Origin: Streptomyces sp. TLI_171
Lineage (GTDB): Bacteria > Actinomycetota > Actinomycetes > Streptomycetales > Streptomycetaceae
Assembly (NCBI RefSeq): GCF_003610255.1
Contig: NZ_RAPS01000001.1
Location: forward strand, 4,836,001 to 4,900,000
Reading direction: 5' to 3'
Length of the DNA stretch: 64,000 nt
The notes beneath the pieces are model-generated. The model made no database searches and had not been told where the DNA came from. It saw nothing but the letters and a program-made list of their open reading frames with translations. Below are positions 15,985 through 24,654 of the stretch, in pieces (the first letter of the stretch is position 1; the number at the start of each line of letters is the position of its first letter). A program made the position numbers and the translations under genes.

Positions 15985-16398
15985 CTACGGCTGGCCCGGC
16001 GACCCGCCGCGCTTCTTGTGCAGGCTGATGGAGACCGTGTTGTCCGAGGCGACCGTGGAGTCCACCTCGCCGGCCAGTGCGGAGAGCACCGTCCAGGCGA
16101 AGGTGTCCCGCTCCGGGGCCCGGCCGTCGGTGGTCGGTGCGGACACGGTGACCCGCAGCGCATCGCCCACCAGCCGGAACTCGCAGCTCAGGATCGAGCC
16201 GGGAACCGCCTGTTGGAGCAGGATCGCGCAGGCCTCGTCCACCGCGATGCGGAGATCCTCGATCTCGTCCAGGGTGAAGTCCAGCCGCGCCGCGAGGCCG
16301 GCCGTCGCCGTTCGCAGCACCGAGAGGTAGGCGCCCGCCGCGGGCAGCCGGACCTCAACGAAGTCCTTCACTCCGGGCTCGCCGTCGATCTGGGACAC
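15985..16398 (-). CDS. Anti-sigma factor, HATPase_c kinase (PrsH/UshX-like)
   Basis: A 137-residue SpoIIAB/RsbW-type serine kinase that holds the downstream sigma factor inactive. The GHKL fold shows RIAVDEACAILLQQA (N-box, with D and E in place of the usual E..N arrangement) and a C-terminal VDSTVASDNTVSISLHKKR; the G-boxes are weak, as is usual for this subgroup. GTG 16398 is preceded by AGGAGGT at ideal distance. Cotranscribed with the sigma gene. Confidence 0.85.
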   Translation of the reverse strand: MSQIDGEPGVKDFVEVRLPAAGAYLSVLRTATAGLAARLDFTLDEIEDLRIAVDEACAILLQQAVPGSILSCEFRLVGDALRVTVSAPTTDGRAPERDTFAWTVLSALAGEVDSTVASDNTVSISLHKKRGGSPGQP

Positions 16399-16564
16399 CC
16401 TCACCTCCTGGGTGACGCACGGTGCTTGCGGCCGGGGAAGGCCTCGCCAACACCACTGGCTCGGTTCAACTGCCTTGTGCCCCGAGACGTTACCGCGCCC
16501 GGGGTCGGTCTGTCGTGATCTCGCACCACCGTCACGGGAACGAGGGATCACCGTTCGAACAGGG

Positions 16565-17068
16565 TCACGCCGGGCGCGGCCGGGAGCCCAGCTCCGCGAG
16601 CGCGCCGTCGGTCAGCCGGAAGACCGTCCACTCGTCCATCGGCACCGCGCCGAGCGACTTGTAGAAGCCGATCGACGGCTCGTTCCAGTCCAGCACCGAC
16701 CACTCCAGCCGGTGGTAGCCGCGCTCCACGCAGATCCGGGCCAGCTCGGTCAGCAGCGCCTTGCCGTGGCCGCCGCCGCGCTTCTCCGGGCGGACGTAGA
16801 GGTCTTCGAGGTAGATGCCGTGGGTGCCGCGCCAGGTCGAGAAGTTCCGGAACCAGAGCGCGAAGCCGACCGGCTCGCCGGCCTCGTCCTCGGCGATCAG
16901 GCCGAACAGCGCCGGGTGTTCGCCGAACAGGGCGTCCCGCAGCTGCTCCTCGGTGGCGCGCGCCTCGTGCAGCGCCCGCTCGTACTCGGCGAGTTCGCGG
17001 ATCATGTCGAGGACGAAGGGGACGTCGGCGGGGGTCGCGGTGCGGATCATACGGTCGAGCGTACTCAT
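16565..17068 (-). CDS. GNAT family N-acetyltransferase
   Basis: A 167-residue single-domain acetyltransferase. The acetyl-CoA loop is RPEKRGGGHGKALLTELARI near residues 93-112, the fourth-strand motif is GIYLEDLYV, and the C-terminal motif is YHRLEWSVLDWNEPSIGFYKSLGAVPMDEW. This resembles the diamine/spermidine acetyltransferase-like group, but substrate cannot be assigned. The ATG at 17068 follows GGAGGGGGAAG. Monocistronic by spacing. Confidence 0.88.
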   Translation of the reverse strand: MSTLDRMIRTATPADVPFVLDMIRELAEYERALHEARATEEQLRDALFGEHPALFGLIAEDEAGEPVGFALWFRNFSTWRGTHGIYLEDLYVRPEKRGGGHGKALLTELARICVERGYHRLEWSVLDWNEPSIGFYKSLGAVPMDEWTVFRLTDGALAELGSRPRPA

Positions 17069-17151
17069 CTTCCCCCTCCATCCGGAAAGGCCTTTATGCC
17101 CTGGACCGCCCGGCCGAAAACGGGCGGCCGGGAAACCGTGGCCGGAGAACG

Positions 17152-17207
17152 CGGCACCCGGCCGCCGGTGCCCCGCGCGCGGGCGGGACGGTGGCGGCCG
17201 GGTGCCG
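17152..17207 (-). terminator. Terminator after sodN
   Basis: 15-bp perfect arms CGGCACCCGGCCGCC (17152-17166) and complement at 17193-17207, 16 bp past the sodN stop. Confidence 0.8.
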
Positions 17208-17223
17208 GCAGGCGATGACCGGG

Positions 17224-17619
17224 TCAGGCCTTCTTGGTCTCCCAGAAGATCGCGTCGATCTCGGCGATCAGGTCCAGCAGGGCCTGGCCGGTCGCCGGGT
17301 CGGTGGACGCCTTGGCGGCCGAGGCGGCCTTGCCCGCGCGGTTGAACAGGTCGTGCAGGCCCGGGTAGGCCTCGAAGTGCGGGGCCTTGAAGTAGTCGGT
17401 GTGCAGCACCGAGAGGTGGTGCTTGACCAGCTCGGCGCGCTCCTCCTTGATGACGATGGCGCGCGCGCGGAACTCGGCGTCCTCGTTGGCCTGGTACTTC
17501 TCCTGAGTGGCCTTCACCGACTCGGCCTCGATGCGGGCCTGGGCGGGGTCGTAGACGCCGCAGGGCAGGTCGCAGTGGGCGTGGGCGGTGACTCGCGGAG
17601 CAAACAGACGAGAGAACAT
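17224..17619 (-). CDS. sodN: Nickel superoxide dismutase
   Basis: Dismutates superoxide with a Ni ion in a hexameric enzyme. The 131-residue precursor begins with a 14-residue leader MFSRLFAPRVTAHA; removal exposes the nickel hook HCDLPCGVYDP, with His1, Cys2 and Cys6 as ligands. The rest is the four-helix bundle ending in AIFWETKKA. Leader removal needs the SodX protease encoded divergently 104 bp away. In streptomycetes sodN is induced by nickel; no Nur site was identified by eye here. Confidence 0.97.
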   Translation of the reverse strand: MFSRLFAPRVTAHAHCDLPCGVYDPAQARIEAESVKATQEKYQANEDAEFRARAIVIKEERAELVKHHLSVLHTDYFKAPHFEAYPGLHDLFNRAGKAASAAKASTDPATGQALLDLIAEIDAIFWETKKA

Positions 17620-17723
17620 GGTGGTCCTTCCTTAGATCGTCTTCCCGCGCCCGACATTACCCTCACGACCCGCCGGATTCGCGGTCGCCCCGGGGGCCTA
17701 GGGCAAAAGAAGGAGTCCGAATC

Positions 17724-18131
17724 GTGCGATATGGGACACCGCTCGGCCTGGCCGACATCGCCGGTCCGTCGATGCGCCGTCTGTTGTCCGACGGCGACCG
17801 GGTGTTGGTGCGCTACGGCGCGCCGCTGCGGCCGGGAGCGATCGCGCTGTACCGGCATCCGCTGCAGCAGGACCTGCTGGTGGTGAAACGCGCCGTCGAG
17901 CGCCGGCCGGGCGGCTGGTGGATGCTGTCCGACAATCCGCTGGTGCGCACCGACAGCCGCGAATACGGCGCGGTGCCGGACGAGTTGGTGCTCGGCCGGG
18001 TGCTGCTGCGGCTCGCCCCCAGGCCGGCCTGGCTGGCCCCCGGGCGACGGCTGGAGCGGGCGCTGCGCGGCCGCCCGGAGTGGTTGGCGGCACGACTGGG
18101 CGTCAGCGCGCCGTTCGAGGGCGGTCTGTGA
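17724..18131 (+). CDS. sodX: SodX, nickel-SOD maturation protease
   Basis: A 135-residue S26-family (signal-peptidase-like) protease that trims the SodN leader. Catalytic Ser16 lies in IAGPSMRRLLSDGDRVLV and Lys55 in LLVVKRAVERR, followed by WWMLSDNPLVRTDSREYGAVP, the usual S26 box E region. There is no membrane anchor, as expected for the cytoplasmic SodX type. Divergent from sodN and convergent, 7 bp apart, with the CGNR gene. Confidence 0.93.
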   Translation: MRYGTPLGLADIAGPSMRRLLSDGDRVLVRYGAPLRPGAIALYRHPLQQDLLVVKRAVERRPGGWWMLSDNPLVRTDSREYGAVPDELVLGRVLLRLAPRPAWLAPGRRLERALRGRPEWLAARLGVSAPFEGGL

Positions 18132-18138
18132 CGGCCGG

Positions 18139-18726
18139 TCAGGCCTGGGCGGCCGGCGCGCGCTGCGCCTCCTGGCGCTTGCGGGCCCGGTAGGCGGCGA
18201 CGTTGGCGCGGGTGGCGCAGCGGTCGGAGCAGTAGCGCCGGGAGCGGTTGGTGGAGGTGTCCAGGTACGCGTTGCGGCAGGGCGCGGCCTGGCAGATGCC
18301 GAGCCGGTCGGCGCCGAGCTCGGTGAGGTGGATGGCCAGGCCCATGCAGGCGACCGCGGCGTAGTTGGCGGCCGCGGTGGGCGCGTTGTCGGCCAGGTGC
18401 AGGTGCCAGTTGGGGCGGCCGGTGTCGTCCAGGTCGTCGTGGCCGGAGACCAGCGGGCTGACGGGGTACTCCACCATCAGGCTGTTGAGCAGGTCGACCG
18501 CCCGGACGTCCTCGCCCTCGGCGGCGGCCTCGAACACCCCGCGCAGCCGGGTGCGGACGGCGCGCAGCCGGGGCAGGTCGGCCTCGTCGGCGAGCGAGGC
18601 GGCCCGGGACGGCGTGCCGAACAGGCCGCGGACGGCGTCCACCGAGGTCAGGCTGTCGGCGCCGCGGTCGGGTTCCTCGCTGTTGACCAGCCGGACGGCG
18701 AAGTCGGCGTAGGAGGCGAGCTCCAC
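18139..18726 (-). CDS. ABATE/CGNR zinc-finger transcriptional regulator
   Basis: A 195-residue protein with an N-terminal ABATE (putative stress-responsive) domain, ASYADFAVRLVNSEEPDRG, and a C-terminal CGNR zinc ribbon: LGICQAAPCRNAYLDTSTNR and RRYCSDRCATRANVAAYR with the four cysteines and conserved Asp/Arg pairs. The family is thought to regulate transcription; target unknown. GTG 18726 is chosen because AAGGA lies 8 nt upstream and the preceding codons look non-coding. Confidence 0.83.
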   Translation of the reverse strand: MELASYADFAVRLVNSEEPDRGADSLTSVDAVRGLFGTPSRAASLADEADLPRLRAVRTRLRGVFEAAAEGEDVRAVDLLNSLMVEYPVSPLVSGHDDLDDTGRPNWHLHLADNAPTAAANYAAVACMGLAIHLTELGADRLGICQAAPCRNAYLDTSTNRSRRYCSDRCATRANVAAYRARKRQEAQRAPAAQA

Positions 18727-18794
18727 GGGGGTCCTTCCGAGGCGGGTGTAACGGGTCGAATGACTCCAGGGTATTACAGTCGCGGGCGGATGCG

Positions 18795-18833
18795 CCGGTG
18801 CCCGCCGTGCGCGGGGACGCAGGCGGGCACCGG
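18795..18833 (-). terminator. Terminator after amino-acid ABC operon
   Basis: 12-bp stem CCGGTGCCCGCC (18795-18806) with complement at 18822-18833, 14 bp past the ATPase stop. Confidence 0.75.
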
Positions 18834-18847
18834 GGAGTGCGGTCGGG

Positions 18848-19639
18848 TCAGAGCACCTTGGACAGGAAGGCCCGGGTCCGCTCGTGCTGCGGGTTGGTGA
18901 GCACCTCGCGCGGGTGGCCGGACTCGACCACCACACCGCCGTCCATGAAGACCAGCGCGTCGCCGACCTCGCGGGCGAAGCCCATCTCGTGGGTGACCAC
19001 GATCATCGTCATGCCGTCCTCGGCGAGGCCGCGCATGACGTCCAGGACGTCGCCGACCAGCTCCGGGTCGAGCGCCGAGGTGGGCTCGTCGAACAGCATC
19101 AGCTTGGGCTTCATGGCCAGCGCCCGGGCGATCGCCACCCGCTGCTGCTGGCCGCCGGAGAGCTGGCTCGGGTAGTTGCCGGCCTTGTCGGCCAGCCCGA
19201 CCCGCTCCAGCAGGGCGGTGGCCCGCTCCCTGGCCTGCGCCCGGCCCTCCCGCTTGACCTGCACCGGCGCCTCGATGACGTTCTCCAGCGCGGTCATGTG
19301 CGGGAACAGGTTGAAGCGCTGGAACACCATGCCGATGTCCTGGCGCTTGAGCGCGACCTCGCGGTCCTTCAGCTCGTAGAGCCGGTCGCCCTTCTGCCGG
19401 TAGCCCACCAGCTCGCCGTCGACGTACAGCCGGCCGGCGGTGATCTGCTCCAGGTGGTTGATGCAGCGCAGGAAGGTGGACTTGCCGGAGCCGGACGGGC
19501 CGACCAGGCAGAACACCTCGCCCTGCTTGACCTCCAGGTCGATGCCCTTGAGCACCTCCAGCTGGCCGTAGGACTTGTGCACGCCCTCGGCCCTGACCAT
19601 CGGCTGGTCGGAGCTCTGCGGCTTGGACAGGTCGGTCAT
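18848..19639 (-). CDS. Polar amino acid ABC transporter ATP-binding protein
   Basis: A 263-residue GlnQ/HisP-type ATPase. Walker A is GPSGSGKST (near 52-60), the Q-loop VFQRFNLFPH, signature LSGGQQQRVAIARAL, Walker B LMLFDEPTSALDPE and H-switch VVTHEM. A ~15-residue insertion YRQKGDRLYELKDRE sits between Walker A and the Q-loop, as in the putative cystine/arginine transporter group also seen at 56772. ATG 19639 overlaps the permease stop (ATGA). Substrate not assignable. Confidence 0.93.
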   Translation of the reverse strand: MTDLSKPQSSDQPMVRAEGVHKSYGQLEVLKGIDLEVKQGEVFCLVGPSGSGKSTFLRCINHLEQITAGRLYVDGELVGYRQKGDRLYELKDREVALKRQDIGMVFQRFNLFPHMTALENVIEAPVQVKREGRAQARERATALLERVGLADKAGNYPSQLSGGQQQRVAIARALAMKPKLMLFDEPTSALDPELVGDVLDVMRGLAEDGMTMIVVTHEMGFAREVGDALVFMDGGVVVESGHPREVLTNPQHERTRAFLSKVL

Positions 19640-20598
19640 GACTGGCTCCCTGCGTCCGGGGCCGCCGCGGGCTTCGCGGGGGCGCCGCGTCCGATCAGCG
19701 CGCTGAGCCGCTGGATCGGGGTGGGCGGCAGCGTGCGGTTGGTGCCCCGGGCGTAGTACCGCTCGATGTAGTACTGGCCGATCGTCATGATCGAGGTCAT
19801 CAGCAGGTAGTAGATCGACACCGCGACCAGCACCGGGATGGTCTGGAAGGTGCGGGCGTAGATGTCGTGGCCGGCCGTGAACAGCTCGACCAGCGCGATC
19901 ACCTGCACCAGCGAGGTGTTCTTCAGCATCGAGATGGTCTCGTTGCCGGTCGGCGGGATGATCACCCGCATCGCCTGCGGCAGCACGATCCGGCGCATGG
20001 TGGCGAGCTTGGACATGCCGAGCGCGTGCGCGGCCTCGGTCTGGCCCTCGTCCACCGACTGGATGCCGGCCCGGACGATCTCCGCCATGTACGCGGCCTC
20101 GTTCAGGCCGAGGCCGAGCAGCGCGGCGGTGAACACCGGGATCAGGGTGTTGGAGCTCTCGGACCAGAACGACGGCCCGAACGGGATGCCGATCGACAGG
20201 GTCGGCCAGAGCGCGCCGATGCTGTTCCAGAACACCAGCTGCACCAGCAGCGGGGTGCCGCGGAAGATCCAGATGTACGCCCAGGCGGTGCCGGAGAGCA
20301 CCGGGTTGCCGGAGAGCCGCATGACGGCCAGCAGCACACCGCCGACCACGCCCATCACCATGGACAGGACGGTCAGCTCCAGGGTGACCCAGATGCCGTG
20401 GATGACGGTGGGGTCCTGCAGGGTGTTGCCGACGACGTCCCACTTGAGGGCCTGGTTGGTCAGCAGGGCGTGGACCAGCATCGCGCCGAGGACGGCGATG
20501 ACGGCCACACCGGCCCAGCGTCCGGGGTGGCGGACCGGGACGGCCTTGATGGTGTCGGGCCGTCCCGGTGTCACCGACCCCTGGTCGGTCTTGTTCAC
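19636..20598 (-). CDS. Polar amino acid ABC transporter permease
   Basis: A 320-residue HisM/GlnP-type permease with five or six helices after an N-terminal tail. The EAA loop reads SVDEGQTEAAHALGMSKLATMRRIVLPQAMR near residues 190-220, and TWAYIWIFRGTPLLVQL-type residues (Phe-Arg-Gly-Thr-Pro) are present near 135. It is probably homodimeric because only one permease gene lies here. Between the binding-protein gene (34 bp upstream) and the ATPase (overlapping). Confidence 0.92.
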   Translation of the reverse strand: MNKTDQGSVTPGRPDTIKAVPVRHPGRWAGVAVIAVLGAMLVHALLTNQALKWDVVGNTLQDPTVIHGIWVTLELTVLSMVMGVVGGVLLAVMRLSGNPVLSGTAWAYIWIFRGTPLLVQLVFWNSIGALWPTLSIGIPFGPSFWSESSNTLIPVFTAALLGLGLNEAAYMAEIVRAGIQSVDEGQTEAAHALGMSKLATMRRIVLPQAMRVIIPPTGNETISMLKNTSLVQVIALVELFTAGHDIYARTFQTIPVLVAVSIYYLLMTSIMTIGQYYIERYYARGTNRTLPPTPIQRLSALIGRGAPAKPAAAPDAGSQS

Positions 20599-20632
20599 GT
20601 GATTACCTCGTCAGGGGTTCGGGCGGCGGGGG

Positions 20633-21571
20633 TCAGCTCTTGGCGGCGTTGATCTCGGAGGCGGTGACGGCGCCGGCGGCGACGCCCCACTTGTCGAGGA
20701 TCTGCTTGTAGGTGCCGTCGGCGATCAGCGCGGTCACGGCGCCCTGGACCGCCTTGGTGAGGTCGCTGCCCTTGGCGACGACGATGCCGTAGGGGGCGCT
20801 GTCGTAGGTGTCGCCGATCTTCTCCAGCTGGCCGCCGGTCTGCTTGAGCGCGTAGTCGACCACGGGGGAGTCGGCCAGCATCACCTGGTCGCGGCCGGCC
20901 ACCAGGGCGCCGGTGACGTCGGTCTGCAGGGTGAACTTGTCGCCGTCGTTCGGGATGGTCGGCTTGCCGGCGGCGGTGCAGGCCGGGTTCCGGGTGTCCT
21001 TGACCTCGTCGGCCTGGGTGGTGCCGGTCTGCACCGCGACCTTCTTGCCGCACAGGTCGTCGAGGCTGATCTTGTCCGGGTTGCCCTTCTTCACGGCGGC
21101 CGCGGAGCCGGCGGTGAAGTAGGTCACCATGTCGACGGTCTGCTCGCGCTCCTTGGTGTCGGTGAAGGAGCTCATGCCGAGCTGGTACTTCTTCGACGAG
21201 ATGCCCGGGATGATCGAGGTGAAGTCGGCGTTCTGGACGTCGGCGGTGAGGCCGAGCTTCTGCGCGATGGCCTTGGCGAGGTCGACGTCCATGCCGACGA
21301 TCGCGCCCTTCTCGTCCTTGAACTCGTTGGGGGCGTAGGAGGCGTCGGCCGCGACCACCAGCTTGCCGCCGGCCTTGACGTCGGCCGGGACCAGCGCGAC
21401 CAGAGCCGGGTCGGCCGAAGCCGCCGCGACGGACTGGGTCGCGTTGCCGCCCGCCGCGCCGGTCGAACCGGAGCTGCTGGTGCTGCTGCCGCAGGCCGTG
21501 AGGAGCAGGGAGCCGGCCGCGAGGGTCGTGGCCGCGGCGAACAGCCGGGTGCGCGGGGTGCGAGCGGTCAT
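20633..21571 (-). CDS. Amino-acid-binding lipoprotein of ABC transporter
   Basis: A 312-residue SBP_bac_3 protein with lipobox LLTACGSS (Cys27). The ligand-binding fold shows LVVAADASYAPNEFKDEKG, IVGMDVDLAKAIAQKLG, LGMSSFTDTKEREQTVDMVTYF and KKVAVQTGTTQADEV. First gene of the binding protein-permease-ATPase operon. The region 21762-21813 upstream has inverted repeats GTCCG-N5-CGGAC and GCATAGCTATGC that may be operators. Confidence 0.9.
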   Translation of the reverse strand: MTARTPRTRLFAAATTLAAGSLLLTACGSSTSSSGSTGAAGGNATQSVAAASADPALVALVPADVKAGGKLVVAADASYAPNEFKDEKGAIVGMDVDLAKAIAQKLGLTADVQNADFTSIIPGISSKKYQLGMSSFTDTKEREQTVDMVTYFTAGSAAAVKKGNPDKISLDDLCGKKVAVQTGTTQADEVKDTRNPACTAAGKPTIPNDGDKFTLQTDVTGALVAGRDQVMLADSPVVDYALKQTGGQLEKIGDTYDSAPYGIVVAKGSDLTKAVQGAVTALIADGTYKQILDKWGVAAGAVTASEINAAKS

Positions 21572-21761
21572 GGGGGAGATCTCCTCCTGGGGAGTCGGAC
21601 GGGGTGCGCGCCGCCGGGGGGAGCGGCGCGGTTACAGCAGGGTCGGTGTACGCCACCCTCCGCCGAGGTGACAGGTGGAGCCGATGTGGGGGAATCCTGC
21701 CACTGCGTCCGGGTAAACGGGCCTCGGATCAGATCAAAATCGGATAACAGGACCATCTTGT

Positions 21762-21813
21762 GTCCGCTATTCGGACTATTTCCCGCGCAATGTCACGTGA
21801 TGCATAGCTATGC
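21762..21813. promoter_or_regulatory. Inverted repeats upstream of amino-acid ABC operon
   Basis: GTCCG-CTATT-CGGAC at 21762-21776 and the perfect palindrome GCATAGCTATGC at 21802-21813, 190-240 bp before the binding-protein start and just after the stop of the second binding-protein gene. Operator function is a guess; the second could instead end the upstream transcript. Confidence 0.4.
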
Positions 21814-21841
21814 GGGACCGTCCGTGGCGGTCCGGGCGGCC

Positions 21842-22783
21842 TCAGAAGCCGCCGTTCACCACCGCGTTCTGCGCGGCGCCGTCCAGAAGTTCCCACTTCG
21901 CGAGGATCTTCTCGTAGTCGCCGTCCCGGATCACCCGGTCGAGCGCCCGCACCAGCGCGTCGCGCAGCACCGTGTCCGCCTTCGGCACCGCGATCCCGTA
22001 CGGCGCGGCCGGCAGCTGCTCGCCCGTCACCTGGAACTGCGCCCCGCCCCGGCCCTGCTTCGCGGCCAGCGCCGCCACCGGCGAGTCGCTCAGGTCCGCG
22101 GTCGCCTTGCCCTGGGCCACCAGGGCCAGCGCCTCGTCGTCGGTCGCGGTCGCGCGCACCGTCAGCTGCTTGTGCGCCTTCTGGCAGGCCGCGTTCTGAC
22201 GCTGCGCCAGCGCCGCCTGGACGGTGCCCTTCTGCAGCGCCACCGTCCGCCCGCACAGGTCGTCCAGCGAGGAGATCCGCTGCGGGTTGCCCTGCGCCAC
22301 CACGATCGAGCTGCCGGTGATGTAGTAGTCCACGAAGTCCACCCCGGGCCCGGACTTCTGCCCGTCGTCGTCCGAGCCGTCCCGGCGCTGCGCGTTGTCG
22401 GTCATCCCCGACATCACCACGTCGAACTGGCTCGCCTCCAGGCCCGGCAGCAGCTTCTCGAACGGCACGTCGACGAACTGCACCTGCACGCCCAGCACCT
22501 GCCCCAGCGCCTGCGCCAGGTCCACGTCCAGGCCGTCCGGCTTGCCGCCGGCCCCCTTGAACCCGACCGGCGCGTACGACAGGTCCGCCCCGATCCGCAG
22601 CAGCCCCGAGGTCTGCATCGACTCCGGCAGCAGCGACTTCAGGCTCGCGGGGGCCGCCCCGGCCTTGTCGGGAGTGCCGCCCCCGCTGCCGCAGCCGGCC
22701 AGCAGGAGGGCGGCGGCGGCCGCGGTCGCCGCAGCGACGCTCGGGCGGCGGTGGAGTACGGGTCGACTGATGGCAGACAGCAT
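21842..22783 (-). CDS. Second amino-acid-binding lipoprotein
   Basis: A 313-residue SBP_bac_3 lipoprotein (lipobox LLLAGCGSG) related to the neighbour at 20633 but distinct: LRIGADLSYAPVGFKG, DGLDVDLAQALGQVLG, FDVVMSGMTDNAQRRDG and TVALQKGTVQ. It has an Asp-rich insertion GSDDDGQKSG near residue 140. ATG 22783 is preceded by AGGAGCG. It may share the permease/ATPase downstream (270 bp gap) or be independently expressed. Confidence 0.87.
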   Translation of the reverse strand: MLSAISRPVLHRRPSVAAATAAAAALLLAGCGSGGGTPDKAGAAPASLKSLLPESMQTSGLLRIGADLSYAPVGFKGAGGKPDGLDVDLAQALGQVLGVQVQFVDVPFEKLLPGLEASQFDVVMSGMTDNAQRRDGSDDDGQKSGPGVDFVDYYITGSSIVVAQGNPQRISSLDDLCGRTVALQKGTVQAALAQRQNAACQKAHKQLTVRATATDDEALALVAQGKATADLSDSPVAALAAKQGRGGAQFQVTGEQLPAAPYGIAVPKADTVLRDALVRALDRVIRDGDYEKILAKWELLDGAAQNAVVNGGF

Positions 22784-23339
22784 GCGGGCGCTCCTGTGGG
22801 AGAGGCGGTGCGCCCCGCCGCTCGCGCGCGGGTCTGCGCGCCTGGTCACGGCGGGGACCGGACGGCCCGCGACAGTGGCGGGAACGTCCGGACAACGGTG
22901 GTCGAACACCGGATACTGCCATCCCACCCTGCTGATCCGAGTGGCGGGTGTGTCAGAATCTGGTACCGGGTGACCCCCGACGCAGAACTCAGACCGCCGG
23001 TTCGCCACAGGGCCGGGGTGCGCAGGAACGGAAGCCGTCACCGGCTCCGTATCCGAACCACCAGCTCCCCTCCGTGTCTGCGTTCACTCCTGCGAGCCCT
23101 GCGGACCCCGCGCTCCGGGGGCCACGCGGACAAGAAGGACCCGGCACAGGTGCGGTGCCGGCGTCCCGACGAAAAGCGCAGAACACCTAAAACCCTCACC
23201 CGAGGGCGCCGCCCGACGGCTGCGCCCCGACCCGCCCACGGGTACGCCACACGCGGCGTGCCCGCACTCGCGCATTGCCGCGCGACCGGGTCGAAGTCCG
23301 TCGGATGCGCGCCTTCGCTGATATGACGAAGAGGTCATT
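22784..23339. other. 556-bp divergent intergenic region
   Basis: Separates the minus-strand binding-protein gene from malic enzyme. A short inverted repeat CGGTG-N6-CACCG lies at 22896-22911. No open frame with convincing codon bias and ribosome site was found, and no riboswitch fold was recognised; promoters for both flanking genes must lie here. Confidence 0.5.
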
Positions 23340-24533
23340 GTGGCAGCGGAGATCATCACCGACACCCAGAGCACTGACGACCCGGTCGACGCCGTCTTCG
23401 CGCTCCACCGCGGCGGCAAGATGGAGGTCCGGGCGACCGTCCCGGTCCGCGACGCGGACGACCTGTCGCTCGCCTACACCCCGGGCGTGGCCCGGGTCTG
23501 CACCGCCATCGCCGAAGAGCCCGCCCTGGTGAACGACTACACCTGGAAGGCCAACACGGTCGCCGTGGTCACCGACGGCACCGCGGTCCTCGGCCTCGGC
23601 GACATCGGCCCGGAGGCCTCCCTGCCGGTCATGGAGGGCAAGGCCATCCTGTTCAAGCAGTTCGGCGGCGTCGACGCGGTGCCGATCGCGCTGGCCTGCA
23701 CCGCGGTCGACGAGATCGTCGAGACCGTGGTCCGGCTCGCCCCGTCCTTCGGCGGCGTCAACCTGGAGGACATCTCCGCCCCGCGCTGCTTCGAGATCGA
23801 GAAGCAGCTCCAGGAGCGGCTCGACATCCCGGTCTTCCACGACGACCAGCACGGCACCGCGATCGTCACCACCGCCGCCCTGTGGAACGCCGCCAAGGTG
23901 ACGGGCCGTGAGATCGGCTCGCTCCGCGCGGTCATCTCCGGCGCCGGCGCGGCCGGCATCGCGATCGCCAAGATGCTGCTCGCCGCCGGCATCGGAGACG
24001 TCGCGGTCTGCGACCGGCGCGGCGTGGTCCACGAGGGCCGCGGCGACCTGACGGACGTCAAGGCGGAGATCGCGACGCTCACCAACCGGACGGGGCAGAA
24101 GGGCAGCCTCGCGGACGCGCTGGCCGGCGCGGACGTGTTCATCGGCGTCTCCGGCGGCACCGTTCCGGAGGAGGCCGTCGCCACCATGGCGCCCGGCTGC
24201 TTCATCTTCGCGATGGCCAACCCCAACCCGGAGATCCACCCCGAGGTCGCGCACCGCTACGCCGCGGTGGTCGCCACCGGGCGCTCCGACTTCCCGAACC
24301 AGATCAACAACGTGCTGGCGTTCCCCGGCATCTTCGCCGGCGCGCTCTCGGTGCGGGCCAGCCGGATCTCCGAGGGCATGAAGCTGGCCGCCGCGAAGGC
24401 CCTGGCGGGCGTCGTCGCCGACGAGCTGACCCCGCAGAAGGTCATCCCGTCGCCGTTCGACGAGCGGGTGGCGCCGGCCGTCACCCGGGCCGTCGCGGAG
24501 GCGGCGCGCGCGGAGGGCATCGCCCGCGCCTGA
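23340..24533 (+). CDS. Malic enzyme
   Basis: Oxidatively decarboxylates malate to pyruvate, linking the TCA cycle to reducing power. The 397-residue short bacterial form has LAYTPGVARVCTAIAE (catalytic Tyr region), FKQFGGVDAVPIALACT, NLEDISAPRCFEIEKQL, FHDDQHGTAIV (metal Asp pair) and the Rossmann GAGAAGIAIAKML, then AMANPNPEI. No PTA domain. Probably the SCO5261 ortholog, remembered as NADP-dependent; the sequence alone does not decide cofactor. GTG 23340 is preceded by GAGG. Confidence 0.92.
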   Translation: MAAEIITDTQSTDDPVDAVFALHRGGKMEVRATVPVRDADDLSLAYTPGVARVCTAIAEEPALVNDYTWKANTVAVVTDGTAVLGLGDIGPEASLPVMEGKAILFKQFGGVDAVPIALACTAVDEIVETVVRLAPSFGGVNLEDISAPRCFEIEKQLQERLDIPVFHDDQHGTAIVTTAALWNAAKVTGREIGSLRAVISGAGAAGIAIAKMLLAAGIGDVAVCDRRGVVHEGRGDLTDVKAEIATLTNRTGQKGSLADALAGADVFIGVSGGTVPEEAVATMAPGCFIFAMANPNPEIHPEVAHRYAAVVATGRSDFPNQINNVLAFPGIFAGALSVRASRISEGMKLAAAKALAGVVADELTPQKVIPSPFDERVAPAVTRAVAEAARAEGIARA

Positions 24534-24542
24534 CCCGCCGCC

Positions 24543-24570
24543 CCCCGCGCCCCGGCTCCGGGGCGCGGGG
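24543..24570 (+). terminator. Terminator after malic enzyme
   Basis: 13-bp GC stem CCCCGCGCCCCGG (24543-24555) with complement at 24558-24570 and a 2-nt nominal loop, 10 bp past the stop. Confidence 0.8.
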
Positions 24571-24654
24571 CGAGTGGGCCGCGGAACGCAATATGGGGAC
24601 CTTCACAGTGAGTCCTGGTTAACAGGGTCGGGGCTGCGGGGCTATGGTCCGGGC

